Positions 32,888 to 42,469 of a stretch of 64,000 nt of DNA are shown here, one piece after another (position 1 is the first letter of the stretch; each line of letters starts with the position of its first letter). The stretch comes from J029 sp964482495. Its GTDB lineage: Bacteria > Planctomycetota > UBA1135. The translations under genes and the position numbers were made by a program. Where the stretch lies: NCBI GenBank assembly GCA_964482495.1, contig CAYZXS010000012.1:1-64000 (forward strand), in the 5' to 3' direction. The notes under the pieces are model-generated. The model saw only the letters and a program-made list of their open reading frames with translations, was not told the origin of the DNA and ran no database searches.

Positions 32888-34273
32888 ATGATCCGCGCCC
32901 TCATCCCGCTCCTCGCGCTGGCCGCGCCCCTCGCCGGGCAAGTCAAGATGACCGACGGACCGGTCACTGGCCAGCTCTACCCGCGTGATCTGGTGACCAA
33001 CGAGGCGGTGGTGCGCCTCGCCGGCGAGGCGTCCGACCCGGCCTACTCCTCGGCGTCGTTGCTGGTGACGCAGGACGGCGCCATCTGGACCCTCGAGAGC
33101 GTGAACCTGGTGTACGTCAACGGCGTCGCCGGCTTCGCCTTCGAGGTGCCGATCGAGGCCGGCCTGCACCGCTACCGCTTCCGCTTGCGGCTCACCGGGC
33201 CCTTCAGCTACGAGGAGGTCGGCGTCGCCCGCGACGTCGTCTGCGGCGACGCCTTCCTGATCCAAGGGCAGTCGAACGCGGTCGCCGGCGACGCCCACGG
33301 CGAGGCGCTCGCCAACCACATGCAGAGCGCGTGGGTGCGCAGCTACGGCACGGCCAAGGCCAGCTCCGGCGCCGCCACCGTCAACCGGACCTGGTACGCC
33401 GCCGACGGCGAGGGGCAGACCGACAAGGGCACCGTCGGCGCCTGGGGGCTGCGCATGGGCAAGCTGCTGGTCGACCGCTACGGCGTGCCGGTGGCGATCC
33501 TGAACGGCGCCCTCGGCGCCACCCCGATCCAGTGGCACCAGCGCGACGACGCGGCGCCGGCCAATCCCGACACGATCTACGGCCGGCTGCTCTACCGCGC
33601 CCGCGGCGCCGGCCTGGCCGAGCGCGCCCGGGCCCTGATCTGGTACCAGGGCGAGGCCAACGGCAGCCTGTCCGGATACGACTACTTCCGCCAGTTCCAG
33701 ATGCTGCGCCGCGACTGGCTCGAGGACTACCCCGCGCTCGAGCGCATCTACCTGTTCCAGGTGCGCGAGGGCTGCGGCGTCGCCGACCTCGAGATCCGCG
33801 AGTCGCAGCGCCAGCTCGCCGACTGGTTCGCCGACGTCACGGTGATGTCCACCAACGCCGCGCCGGGCCACGACGGCTGCCACTACGCCTACGCGGGCTA
33901 CCGCGAGCTCGGCGACCGCATCACTCGGCTCGTCGCGCGCGACCTCTACCTCGAGCCGTCGGCCAACGCCGTCGAGGCGCCGAACGTCTGGGGGGCGCAG
34001 TTCACCTCGCCGGTGCGGGACGAGATCCGGGTGACCGGGCGCGACCCCCACCAGGCGCTGACGGTCGACCACCTCGCCTACCGCCACTTCGCCCTCGACG
34101 CCCCGGAGCGGGTGATCGGCGTCACGCTCGACGGCCCCGACCTGCTGCTGCAGCTGACCGGGCCGACCGCCGCCGCCCACGTCGCCTACCGCGGCCACAG
34201 CGGACCCGGCCCCTGGATCACCAACTCCTACGGCGTCGGCCTGCTCTCCTTCCAGCTCCCGATCCAGCCCTGA
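32888..34273 (+). CDS. Exported SGNH/SIAE-like esterase, copy 1
   Basis: A 461-residue secreted protein related to sialate O-acetylesterases (DUF303, SGNH fold). After a signal peptide (about residues 1-19) comes a beta-rich N-domain with TGQLYPRDL, then CGDAFLIQGQSNAVAG with the nucleophile Ser in GQSN near residue 126, NGALGATPIQWHQR, LIWYQGEAN, and the catalytic Asp-His in GHDGCHYAYAGY near 328. A C-terminal beta domain follows. It probably removes acyl groups from glycans. First gene of a three-gene operon; a closely related copy follows 3 bases after its stop. The likely -10 (TACCAT) lies 10 bases upstream. Confidence 0.87.
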   Translation: MIRALIPLLALAAPLAGQVKMTDGPVTGQLYPRDLVTNEAVVRLAGEASDPAYSSASLLVTQDGAIWTLESVNLVYVNGVAGFAFEVPIEAGLHRYRFRLRLTGPFSYEEVGVARDVVCGDAFLIQGQSNAVAGDAHGEALANHMQSAWVRSYGTAKASSGAATVNRTWYAADGEGQTDKGTVGAWGLRMGKLLVDRYGVPVAILNGALGATPIQWHQRDDAAPANPDTIYGRLLYRARGAGLAERARALIWYQGEANGSLSGYDYFRQFQMLRRDWLEDYPALERIYLFQVREGCGVADLEIRESQRQLADWFADVTVMSTNAAPGHDGCHYAYAGYRELGDRITRLVARDLYLEPSANAVEAPNVWGAQFTSPVRDEIRVTGRDPHQALTVDHLAYRHFALDAPERVIGVTLDGPDLLLQLTGPTAAAHVAYRGHSGPGPWITNSYGVGLLSFQLPIQP

Positions 34274-34276
34274 ACC

Positions 34277-35692
34277 TTGCGCCGCTCCCCGCTCCTTCCC
34301 CTCCTCCTCCTCCCGCTGCTGCTGCCGCTGCTGGCCGCGCCGATCGCGGCGCAGGTGACGCTGCACCAGGGTCCGGCCACCGGCCAGCTCTACCCGCGCG
34401 ACCTGGCCACCGGGCAGGCGGCCGTGGCCGTCGCCGGCGAGGTGACGGCGCCGGGCATGAGCCGGGTCCACCTGATCGTGACCCAGGATGGCGCGGCCTG
34501 GTCCAGCCACAGCCTCGACCTCAGCTACGCCGGCGCGGTCGCCCCCTTCGCCTTCGCGCCCAGCATCGCCGCCGGACTGCACGACTACGCCTTCGAGCTG
34601 CGGCTGGAGGGCGGCGGCACCAACATCCAAGTCGCCTACACCGACTTCGTGGCTTGCGGCGACGCCTACCTGATCAACGGCCAGTCCAACGCCGTCGCCA
34701 GCGACTACCACAACGAGAACCTCGCCAACCAGTCGCAGTCGCGCTGGATCCGCTCCTTCGGCACCGCCGCGCTGAGCGGCTCCGCGGTGGCGGCGGACCT
34801 GGATTGGAACCTGGCCGACGGCGAGAGCACGTACGCGCCCGGCAGCGTCGGCGCCTGGGGGCTGCGGGCGGCGCAGCTCCTGGTCGACCGCTATCAGGTG
34901 CCGGTGGCGCTGCTCAACGGCGCGGTCGGCGGCACCATCATCTTCGCCCACCAGCGCAACGACGCCGACCCCGAGGACCTGAGCTCGATCTACGGTCGGC
35001 TGCTGTTCCGCGCCCGCGCGGCCGGCATCGACCAGCGGGTGCGGGCGATGCTCTGGCACCAGGGCGAATCCGACGGCGCCAACGACCCGGTCTACTATCA
35101 CGGGAAGTTCCGCGACCTGCGCGACGACTGGCTGGCCGACTTCCCGGCCCTGGAGCAGATCTTCGTGTTCCAGATCCGCAAGGGCTGCGCCGTGCCCGAC
35201 ATGGACATCCGCGAGGTCCAGCGGCAGTTCCCCGACCTCTTCGACGACCTGACCGCGCTTCCGACCGCCGGCATCGACGAGCACGACGCCTGCCACTTCT
35301 ACTACGCCGGCTACCGGCAGATGGGCGACTGGATGGCCGCGGCGATGGCCGCCCGGCTCTACGGCGAGCAGCTTCCGCGCCACGCGGCGCCGCCGAACCT
35401 GCTCGAGGCGCGCTTCGCCAACGCCGCCCGGGACCAGATCGAGCTGGTCTTCCGCGACCCGGGCCAGACGCTGGTCCTCGACCCCGGCATCGAGAACCGG
35501 ATCAAGCTGCGCTGGAGCGTGCCCGAGACCGTGCTCGCCGCCACGGCCTCGCCCGGCCGCATCCTGCTGCAGCTGTCCGGGCCGACCGCCGCGACCAAGG
35601 TCGCCTTCATCGGCCAGGCCGGCGCCGGGCCGTGGATCCGCAACGCCCACGGCGTCGCCGCCTTCACCTTCGAGGTCCCGATCTTGCCTTGA
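34277..35692 (+). CDS. Exported SGNH/SIAE-like esterase, copy 2
   Basis: A 471-residue tandem paralogue of the preceding gene, with the same domain order. A strongly hydrophobic signal peptide (LLPLLLLPLLLPLLAAP) ends near residue 25; TGQLYPRDLATGQAAV matches copy 1. The nucleophile motif is NGQSNAVA, the oxyanion/Gly region NGAVGGTIIFAHQRN, the Glu motif LWHQGESDG, and the Asp-His pair EHDACHFYYAGY. All catalytic elements are intact, so both copies should be active. It begins at TTG, 3 bases after the stop of copy 1, which indicates coupled translation. Confidence 0.86.
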   Translation: MRRSPLLPLLLLPLLLPLLAAPIAAQVTLHQGPATGQLYPRDLATGQAAVAVAGEVTAPGMSRVHLIVTQDGAAWSSHSLDLSYAGAVAPFAFAPSIAAGLHDYAFELRLEGGGTNIQVAYTDFVACGDAYLINGQSNAVASDYHNENLANQSQSRWIRSFGTAALSGSAVAADLDWNLADGESTYAPGSVGAWGLRAAQLLVDRYQVPVALLNGAVGGTIIFAHQRNDADPEDLSSIYGRLLFRARAAGIDQRVRAMLWHQGESDGANDPVYYHGKFRDLRDDWLADFPALEQIFVFQIRKGCAVPDMDIREVQRQFPDLFDDLTALPTAGIDEHDACHFYYAGYRQMGDWMAAAMAARLYGEQLPRHAAPPNLLEARFANAARDQIELVFRDPGQTLVLDPGIENRIKLRWSVPETVLAATASPGRILLQLSGPTAATKVAFIGQAGAGPWIRNAHGVAAFTFEVPILP

Positions 35693-35697
35693 GCTCC

Positions 35698-37242
35698 ATG
35701 AGACCGCTCCCGCTCCTGATCTGCGCCGCCCTGGCGACGCCCGCCGCCGCCCAGGCGCCGGCCTTCGACCTGCCCGAGTCGGCGGGGATCGCCGGCGCGC
35801 CGCTGGAGCTGGCGGGCAGCGGCTTCGGCCTGCCGGGGGCATCCAGCTTCCTGGAGCTGCGCAGCGGCAACGCCACGCTGCAGGTGCCGGCAACCGACCC
35901 GGCAGTGCTGGAGTGGCGCGACGACCTGCTGCGGATCGCGTTGCCCGCTGACGCCACCAGCGGCGAGCTGCGCCTGCACACGTCGGGCGGGGCAACCGCC
36001 TGGCTGCCGGTCGACGTCTTCGAGTACGCCTGGTACGACATCCCGCCGACGCCGGGCACCAACGCTTCGCCGCTGGCGATCACGGTCGGCCCGGACCATC
36101 GGGTGTGGGTCAACCAGGAGTTCCACCTCGAGTTCCAGATGCTCGACCCGGTGATCGGCGCGGTGGTCGGCATGCCGATCCCGAAGCCGGCGGACCCGGG
36201 GCCCTTCGCATCGACGATCTTCACCGACAAGCGCACTCAGATGAGCTCGCTGGGCGAGGACATCCTGGTCGACCCGCGCGGGCGGGTGTGGTTCAGCCAG
36301 GGCGGCGGTTACCTGTACTCGGGGGCGCACCCCAACCACAGCCGCATCGTCTGCTTCGACCCGGCGGCGCCGGCCAACAGCGCCTACAAGGTCTACAACG
36401 TGCCCGGCGACTGGAACGAGGCCATCGGCCTAGCCTGGGACGAGCCGCGCGGCCGGATGTGGGTGACCAACGGCGGCCTCGACTCCGGCGCCAAGATCGC
36501 CAGCTTCGATCCCGAACGGGCGCCGTGGAACAACCACTTCGCCTTCAACGTCTCGATCAACCATCACGTGTGCGCCCCGGGCTCGCCGACCGACGACTGC
36601 TGGCAGGTCTTCGAGCTGCCGAACCCGACCGCCCAGCCGGCGCACCTCTTGGTGCACCCGAGCGGCGATGTCTGGTACACCGCCTATTGGGGCAACGCCC
36701 TCGGCCGGCTCGAGCCCGAGACCGGGGTGATCGAGGAGTACCCGCTGCCGCCGGCGATCGGCACCGCGCCGCCGGTGTGGGTGGTCGGCTCGGGGCCGTG
36801 GCAGATCCTGCTCGGGCCGAACGACGACATCGTCTTCAACGAGTTCTTCGACAGCACGCTGGGGCGCTTCCGGATCAGCCGACTCGGCGACCCGGCATGC
36901 CTGAGCCTGAACGCCCAGGACCGCAACCCCTGCATCGAGGAGGTGGTCGTGCCCGGGGTCGACCTCGAGCACCACCAGCTGCACTCCATCGCCTACGACC
37001 CGGTCGGCCGGCTGTGGTTCACCCAGCACACCGGCAAGGACCAGCTCGACTCGACCGCGACCCTGGGCTTCGTCACCGCCGACTCCAGCGCCGTGGTGCT
37101 GCTGCCCTCGCTGGCCGGGTACGACCCGGACGACGCCCCGAGCGCCGCGGGCATCGCCATCGACCCGGTGACGAATGACATCTGGTTCGCGGAATTCTGG
37201 CGCCAGCGCATCGGCCGGCTTCGCTGGGTGGCGCCGCGGTAG
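35698..37242 (+). CDS. Exported NHL/Vgb-like beta-propeller protein
   Basis: A 514-residue secreted protein. A signal peptide (to about AQAPA, residue 20) is followed by an IPT-like beta domain (residues 20-110) and then a propeller of the NHL or streptogramin-lyase-like type. Its repeated blades include ITVGPDHRVWVNQE, ILVDPRGRVWFSQGG, LAWDEPRGRMWVTNGG, LLVHPSGDVWYTAYWG and IAYDPVGRLWFTQHTG. I see no catalytic residues of Vgb, so a binding role is more likely. It starts 5 bases after the second esterase and is probably translated from the same mRNA. Confidence 0.82.
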   Translation: MRPLPLLICAALATPAAAQAPAFDLPESAGIAGAPLELAGSGFGLPGASSFLELRSGNATLQVPATDPAVLEWRDDLLRIALPADATSGELRLHTSGGATAWLPVDVFEYAWYDIPPTPGTNASPLAITVGPDHRVWVNQEFHLEFQMLDPVIGAVVGMPIPKPADPGPFASTIFTDKRTQMSSLGEDILVDPRGRVWFSQGGGYLYSGAHPNHSRIVCFDPAAPANSAYKVYNVPGDWNEAIGLAWDEPRGRMWVTNGGLDSGAKIASFDPERAPWNNHFAFNVSINHHVCAPGSPTDDCWQVFELPNPTAQPAHLLVHPSGDVWYTAYWGNALGRLEPETGVIEEYPLPPAIGTAPPVWVVGSGPWQILLGPNDDIVFNEFFDSTLGRFRISRLGDPACLSLNAQDRNPCIEEVVVPGVDLEHHQLHSIAYDPVGRLWFTQHTGKDQLDSTATLGFVTADSSAVVLLPSLAGYDPDDAPSAAGIAIDPVTNDIWFAEFWRQRIGRLRWVAPR

Positions 37243-37308
37243 GGCAGCGAGTGGACTCGGCAGGGCGGCGAGCCCCGCCTGGACCAACCAGCTCTCGCGG
37301 AGCGAAGG

Positions 37309-40071
37309 TCAGCCGCGGGCAGCCATCCACGGCAAGGCCAGCAGGATTTGGCCATCAGCCGGGGGCGCTGACCAGTCCACCTCGAGTTCGAAGTCCTCGC
37401 CACTCTCGAGTTCGACCTTGACCGTCGCGGGGGTGCGCGGCAGGTCGTCGACCTCGGCGCCCTCCGGCTTGGCGACTTCAAGGCGCGTCATGCCCCGGTT
37501 CCCCTGCCTGAGCCACAGGAGTTCACCCTGTGGGCCGTGCACCCGGATCATCGCAGAGGTCACCGGCGCTCCGCCGGCGTCGAGGACGCGGACCACGCCC
37601 GCGAAGTTCGGCAGGAGCTCGAAGTCCTGCCGGTGGAGGCCGGAGCCTGACAGTCTGAGGGTCCTTTCCGCGTCGCGGTAGCCCCTCCGCCGCAGGCGGA
37701 TCTCCTGCTCGCCGGAGCGCAAGCCAGCGAGCTGGAAGCGGCCGGCTTGGTCGCTTCGTGGGCTCGGACTGCCCTCGAAGAGGATGTCGACTGAGCCGGC
37801 GTTGGCGAAGGCCAGTGGCTTGCCGGTTCCCCACTCCCGAACCGTGCCCTCCAATCGAAGCAGGCCCGCCAAGCCCTCCCCGGCCTCGACAGCTCCCTCC
37901 CCGCCGCCAGGTCGACGCTCGACCAACGCCAGCAGACGGCCGGTGCGCGGCTCGTAGAAGCGAAGGCGGTAGCGGTCGAGGGCCAGGCTTTCGATCCGGA
38001 AGCGACCTTGGCGGTCGGTTCGCCATGCGGGAAAGGAGAACACCTCGTGGATCCAGTTCCGGGACGTCTGGAAACCGAACAAGCCATCCGGCAGCGGATC
38101 CTCCTCGAGCAGCCACGGCCACCGCTCCACCAGCAGGATGGCGCCGATGACGGGCGCACCTCCATCGTCGACCAAAGCGCCGGCCAAGGCGCCGCCCGGA
38201 CGGAGTCGGATGACGAACTCCTCCGGATCGCCCTCCTTCGGCAATGGCGCCAGACAGGCCTCGTAGCCGGGGGCCTGAACCTTGACCCGGTGCCCGCCCG
38301 GGAGCACGGGCTCCGAAGCCGGGATGGGCACCTCGAAACGTCCAGCGGGATCGGAGCGGACTTCCACGAAGAAGGTGACCCTCGCGCCCGCGATCGGCCG
38401 TCCGCTGGGGCCGAGGACGCGGCCCATGATCTTGGACAATCCGCGCAGGGTGACGGCGAGGCGTCGCGAGACCGGATCCACCTCGACCGCCTGAGGCGCG
38501 TAGCCGGCCTTCCGGACTTGGAGTGGGGTGGCGAGCTGAGGCAGGGAGGGAATGCGGACCGCCCCCTCCGCGTCCGTGTGGGCGGAGAAGAACAGGTCTT
38601 GGCCCTCCCGGACGAGGACTGCGTCCGGGGTCGGCATCGAGGTCCTGCCGCAGCGGACCTCGGCCTCCGGGACTGGCCGACCACTCTGGTCCCGGACGAC
38701 CACGTTCAGGGAACGGACGGGCCCGATCCGGAGGGGAACCCGGCTCTCCGAAGCGCCCGGCGCGAGACGCAGGCTGACCCAGCGCTGGGGACCGAGCTCA
38801 CCGCTCCGGGCGGTGAGGAGGACGGAGGCGCCGACGCCCTCCAAGCGGAAACGCCCACGCGCGTCGGCGCGGGTCTTCAGGGCCGGCGGCGACCCGGAGT
38901 AGGGATCGGCCTCCCAAGCCAGGACTTCGGCCCCCGGGACGAGGCGGTCCTCCAGGTCCCAGACCCAGCCCTCGACGATCGCCGCCTCGCGGGCCACCAA
39001 CTCGATCTCGCGGCTCTCCCCCTCCGCCAGCCAGGTCTCTCGCATGTCTTCCGGCCAACCATGGGCGGTACCCGGCTGCTCCTCGAGGCGCGCGGAGCGG
39101 AGGAACACGGCGACTTGCGGAGCCACCGAAAGAGTGCATCGGCCTTCCGCATCCGTCACGGCTCGGGTGCTCGTCATCCGGAGCTCCCCGGCGCGGAACC
39201 AGTCGTCCCATGAAGCCCAAACCGTGGCACCGGGGACAGGTGTCCGCCCATCGGGTTCGAGGAATCGCACTCGCAGCTCCGCGCCGGCTTCCTGGACAGG
39301 GTCCAGCGGCCGACGGGCGGCGTCGAGCGGGGCGGCGGGCGATGCCGGCTGAAGGCTACCGCTCTTCCGCGCGGCCGAGGTGGCTGCATCCAGCGAAGAC
39401 GGCGTCGCTGCGTGTTCCTCGCCGCGCGACGCTGGCATCGCCCACCAAGCGAGGGCGACCACCGCCGCCAGCGCGAGAGGTGCCACGATCGAGGTCATCG
39501 AAGCGACGAGGATTCCTGCGGGGGCGGCCGTCGGCAGCTGACCCGCCAGGGCCAGCAGGGCGCCGAAACCGTGGCGTCGCCGGAAGTCCTCCCGCAGGGC
39601 CCGCACGGCGCGGCTGCGGCGAGTACGAACGGTATCGAGGGGCAGCTCCAGACGCTTCGCCGCTTCGCGCACCGACAGCCCCTCGTAGAAGCACAGGATC
39701 ACGACTTCCTTGAACGGTCCGGGCAACCGGACGATGGCCTCGGCGAGCTGCCGGAAGCGCTCGGCCTGCTCCAGCTCTACCGGCGGCGTGGCCTGCTCCC
39801 GAACCTCGGCGTTCCGTTCGCGGCGGACCCGGCGCGTCGCGCTTCGGTGCCGGAGCACCGCCAAATTCCGCGCGACGGCCGCGAGCCACGGCCGCAGCTC
39901 CCGTCCGCCGTCCCTCCGCGGCGGCTTCTCCAGCGCCGCCGCCACGGTGTCCTGGACCAGGTCCTCCGCGGCGTGGGCGTCCCGAACCAGCGCCCTGGCC
40001 AGCTGACACAGCCAGCCCAGCTCGAGGAGCAGCTCCTCGGCGCTCGGCGGATTGAAATCGGCGCGCTCCAT
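37309..40071 (-). CDS. ECF sigma factor fused to membrane helix and exported domains
   Basis: A 920-residue fusion. Residues about 10-85 are sigma region 2 (LARALVRDAHAAEDLVQDTVAAALE, LRPWLAAVARNLAVLRHRS) and 105-165 region 4 (AIVRLPGPFKEVVILCFYEGLSVREAAKRL, LDTVRTRRSRAVRAL). A membrane helix follows at about 193-213 (SIVAPLALAAVVALAWWA), then an Ala/Pro-rich linker, then some seven or more carboxypeptidase-regulatory-like (Ig-fold) domains to the C-terminus, each with GRPVPEAEV- or GAPVIGAI-type starts and DxxGRF turns. The sigma part would be cytoplasmic and tethered; the rest exported. No separate anti-sigma gene is adjacent. There is no internal stop or frameshift, so it reads as one protein. 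Confidence 0.88.
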   Translation of the reverse strand: MERADFNPPSAEELLLELGWLCQLARALVRDAHAAEDLVQDTVAAALEKPPRRDGGRELRPWLAAVARNLAVLRHRSATRRVRRERNAEVREQATPPVELEQAERFRQLAEAIVRLPGPFKEVVILCFYEGLSVREAAKRLELPLDTVRTRRSRAVRALREDFRRRHGFGALLALAGQLPTAAPAGILVASMTSIVAPLALAAVVALAWWAMPASRGEEHAATPSSLDAATSAARKSGSLQPASPAAPLDAARRPLDPVQEAGAELRVRFLEPDGRTPVPGATVWASWDDWFRAGELRMTSTRAVTDAEGRCTLSVAPQVAVFLRSARLEEQPGTAHGWPEDMRETWLAEGESREIELVAREAAIVEGWVWDLEDRLVPGAEVLAWEADPYSGSPPALKTRADARGRFRLEGVGASVLLTARSGELGPQRWVSLRLAPGASESRVPLRIGPVRSLNVVVRDQSGRPVPEAEVRCGRTSMPTPDAVLVREGQDLFFSAHTDAEGAVRIPSLPQLATPLQVRKAGYAPQAVEVDPVSRRLAVTLRGLSKIMGRVLGPSGRPIAGARVTFFVEVRSDPAGRFEVPIPASEPVLPGGHRVKVQAPGYEACLAPLPKEGDPEEFVIRLRPGGALAGALVDDGGAPVIGAILLVERWPWLLEEDPLPDGLFGFQTSRNWIHEVFSFPAWRTDRQGRFRIESLALDRYRLRFYEPRTGRLLALVERRPGGGEGAVEAGEGLAGLLRLEGTVREWGTGKPLAFANAGSVDILFEGSPSPRSDQAGRFQLAGLRSGEQEIRLRRRGYRDAERTLRLSGSGLHRQDFELLPNFAGVVRVLDAGGAPVTSAMIRVHGPQGELLWLRQGNRGMTRLEVAKPEGAEVDDLPRTPATVKVELESGEDFELEVDWSAPPADGQILLALPWMAARG

Positions 40072-40267
40072 GGTTCATCCCTTGCCGTCCCGGCAGGAAT
40101 GCGTCAGGCTTTTCTGGCAATTTCGGGGCCATCGCGAGGGCCCCCGATCGGGGCCGAATTCGCAACCCGAATCCACGCAGAGTTCAGATCCGCACACCCC
40201 GGGAACGACCTTGCCATCGCGCCTGCCGCGACTTAGTGCTAAAACCCGTCCCGAGGCCGTCACCACC

Positions 40268-41008
40268 ATGAAGGACTCACTCGTCCCGACCGCCCACGGC
40301 GCCTGGCTGATCCTGGCCACGGCCATCCTGCTGGGCGTGCTCTCCGGCGGCGAAGAAGCCGGCGCCGGCACCTTGGCGCTGTCGCTGTCCGCCGTCTTCG
40401 GCTTCTGCGCCGTCGACCGGCTGCTGTGCGGCCTGAAGGACCCGGAGAAGCACCCCGTCGCCCTGCGCATGGGGATCATCTACGCCGTCTTCGGCTTCGT
40501 CTCCGGCCTGATCGCGGTCGCCGACGTCGGCATCATGCGGCTGCTCTGGATCGGCGGCACGGCGCCCTTCCTCGGCCTGCTGGCCTGGTGGCTGGGGCGC
40601 ACGCCGCGCTACCGGCGCGCCTTCGAGATCTTCTGCATGGTCAGCCTGAGCCTGGTGCTGCCGGCGGTGTCGCTCACCACCGGCTGCCCGATCGCCTGGC
40701 CGATGTTCGCGCTCTCCGCGGTGTTCGCGCTGCACGTGATGCACGCCAGCTTCCGCACCCGGGCGCACCTGCAGCCGCGCCAACGCAAGCTGGCGCGCTG
40801 GAGCGGAGTGGCGGGAGGCCTGGTCGTCCTCGCCCTGTTCGGCTCCGGCGGCATCTCGGTGCCGCTGGCGCTGGCGGTGGTGATCGGGCTGGGCGAGCCG
40901 TGGGCTCCGGACTGGAAGCCGCTGCCGGCGAAGCGGATCGGCTGGCGGGAGACGGCGCTGATCTCGCTGTTCCCGCTCGCCCTCCTGCTGGAACGGCTGC
41001 TCGGCTGA
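40268..41008 (+). CDS. YwiC-like membrane protein
   Basis: A 246-residue integral membrane protein with about seven to eight helices. The N-terminus VPTAHGAWLILATAILLG carries the HGAW motif of YwiC-like proteins, whose function is not established. Short cytoplasmic loops include RTRAHLQPRQRKLARWSG. ATG 40268 is chosen because the HGAW motif follows directly; upstream sequence up to the divergent sigma fusion gene looks non-coding. It lies 36 bases before the MATE gene on the same strand. Confidence 0.72.
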   Translation: MKDSLVPTAHGAWLILATAILLGVLSGGEEAGAGTLALSLSAVFGFCAVDRLLCGLKDPEKHPVALRMGIIYAVFGFVSGLIAVADVGIMRLLWIGGTAPFLGLLAWWLGRTPRYRRAFEIFCMVSLSLVLPAVSLTTGCPIAWPMFALSAVFALHVMHASFRTRAHLQPRQRKLARWSGVAGGLVVLALFGSGGISVPLALAVVIGLGEPWAPDWKPLPAKRIGWRETALISLFPLALLLERLLG

Positions 41009-41044
41009 CCCTCCGCCGCGGCATACTGGCAGGTTCGCCCTGCC

Positions 41045-42469
41045 ATGCCTTCCCCCGCCTCTCCGCTCCCGGGATCGAAGCGCGAGGTCGCCGCCCTCGC
41101 CTGGCCCATCTGGGTCTCGATGATCTCGGTCACCGCCAAGGGTGTCGTCGACACCCGCATGGTGGGAGAACTGGGCACCGACGCCATGGCCGGCGTCGGC
41201 CTAGCGATGGTGCTGGCCTTCAACGCCCTGTGCTTCGGCATGGGCGTCTTGCGCAGCCAGAAGTCGCTGGTCAGCCAGTACCTGGGCGCCGGCGACAAGA
41301 CCACCTCCTACGCCTACGGGGTGCACGCCTTCTACGCCGCGATCGGCTTCGCCGGCGTCTGCGTGCTGCTCGGCGCCTTCGGCGGCTCGGTCTTCGGCGC
41401 CTTCGCCGGCGGCACCAAGCTCAGCAACGCCGCCCTCAGCGAGGGCACCGCCTACTTCAATTCCCGGCTCTACTGGTCGGGGGCGATGCTGCTGTCGCTG
41501 TCGGTGGCCGAGTACCTGCGCTCGACCGGCCGCACCCGCCTGCCCATGGCGGCCGACCTGATCTCGCAGCCGCTCAACGTGCTGTTCAACTACGCCCTGA
41601 TCTTCGGCAAGTTCGGCATGCCGGAGATGGGCGTGGTCGGCGCGGCGGTCGGCACCGGCCTGTCGGACCTGTTCTCGCTGGTCCTGATGCTGGCCTTCGC
41701 CAAGCCGAGCAAGCGCTGGAAGCCCGCGAGCTGGGAGCCCTACCGCTTCCACCTCGGCCACTTCTGGCGCGTGATCACCGTCGGCTTCTACGGCGGCGTG
41801 CAGTTCACCATCGAGGTCGGCAGCTACACCCTGATCACCTGGTTCATCAGCTACCTGAGCACGGTGGCGATGGCCGCCCACCACGCCGCGATCCAGGTGC
41901 TGCACTTCAGCTTCATGTCGGCGGTGGCGATCGCCGACGGAGGCTCGGTGCTGGTCGGCCGCTACGTCGGCTCGCTCGATTGGGAGGCGGTGCGCCGCAG
42001 CTACCGCAGCATGCTCCAACTCTCGCTGCCGGTGATGGCCGGCATGGGGTTGATCTTCCTGATCTTCGGGGACTGGATCATGGGCCAGTTCCTTCACAAC
42101 GACGACCCGGAGACCCAGGCCGAGGCGATCCGCGTCGGCGCCGCAGTCCTGGCGGTGGCGGCGGCGTGGCAGATCGGCGACAGCTATCAGATCTGCTACC
42201 GCTTCGCCCTGCGGGCGGCCGGCGACCACAAGTGGGTCATGTGGGTCGGCATCGCCTGCTCCTGGCTGATGAGCGCGCCGCTGGCGGCGGCGGCGGTGTT
42301 CTGGATCAAGGGCGGCCTGACCACCGTCTGGTGGATGTGGTCCGCCGAGATCTACCTCGGCGCGCTGATCTTCGGCCGCCGCTGGGCGGGCGGCAAGTGG
42401 ATGAAGATGCGGCTGGTGGAGGACGGGAAGCAGCCTTCGGGCGGGGTCACCGTCACCGCCCCCGAATGA
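41045..42469 (+). CDS. MATE-family multidrug/sodium efflux transporter
   Basis: A 474-residue MATE transporter with the usual twelve helices in two bundles. The N-terminal helix region VAALAWPIWVSMISVTAKGVVDTRMVGELGTDAMAGVGLA is characteristic, with the matching second-half segment VGFYGGVQFTIEVGSYTLITWFIS. Such proteins export cationic drugs or metabolites in exchange for sodium or protons. A small inverted repeat (GGCAGG and CCTGCC) lies directly before the ATG. The last 17 bases overlap the 3' end of the SelW-like gene on the other strand. Confidence 0.93.
   Translation: MPSPASPLPGSKREVAALAWPIWVSMISVTAKGVVDTRMVGELGTDAMAGVGLAMVLAFNALCFGMGVLRSQKSLVSQYLGAGDKTTSYAYGVHAFYAAIGFAGVCVLLGAFGGSVFGAFAGGTKLSNAALSEGTAYFNSRLYWSGAMLLSLSVAEYLRSTGRTRLPMAADLISQPLNVLFNYALIFGKFGMPEMGVVGAAVGTGLSDLFSLVLMLAFAKPSKRWKPASWEPYRFHLGHFWRVITVGFYGGVQFTIEVGSYTLITWFISYLSTVAMAAHHAAIQVLHFSFMSAVAIADGGSVLVGRYVGSLDWEAVRRSYRSMLQLSLPVMAGMGLIFLIFGDWIMGQFLHNDDPETQAEAIRVGAAVLAVAAAWQIGDSYQICYRFALRAAGDHKWVMWVGIACSWLMSAPLAAAAVFWIKGGLTTVWWMWSAEIYLGALIFGRRWAGGKWMKMRLVEDGKQPSGGVTVTAPE

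Noticed and set aside
33331..35697. Upstream extension of the propeller gene frame over both esterases
   Set aside because: The frame is open by chance of high GC. The signal peptide starts at the ATG at 35698, which is also 5 bases after the preceding stop.
32879..35995. A 1038-codon open frame on the minus strand
   Set aside because: It lies opposite the two SGNH esterases and part of the propeller gene. Its translation is a low-complexity Arg/Gly/Val/Ala mix with no motif, typical of the antisense of high-GC genes.
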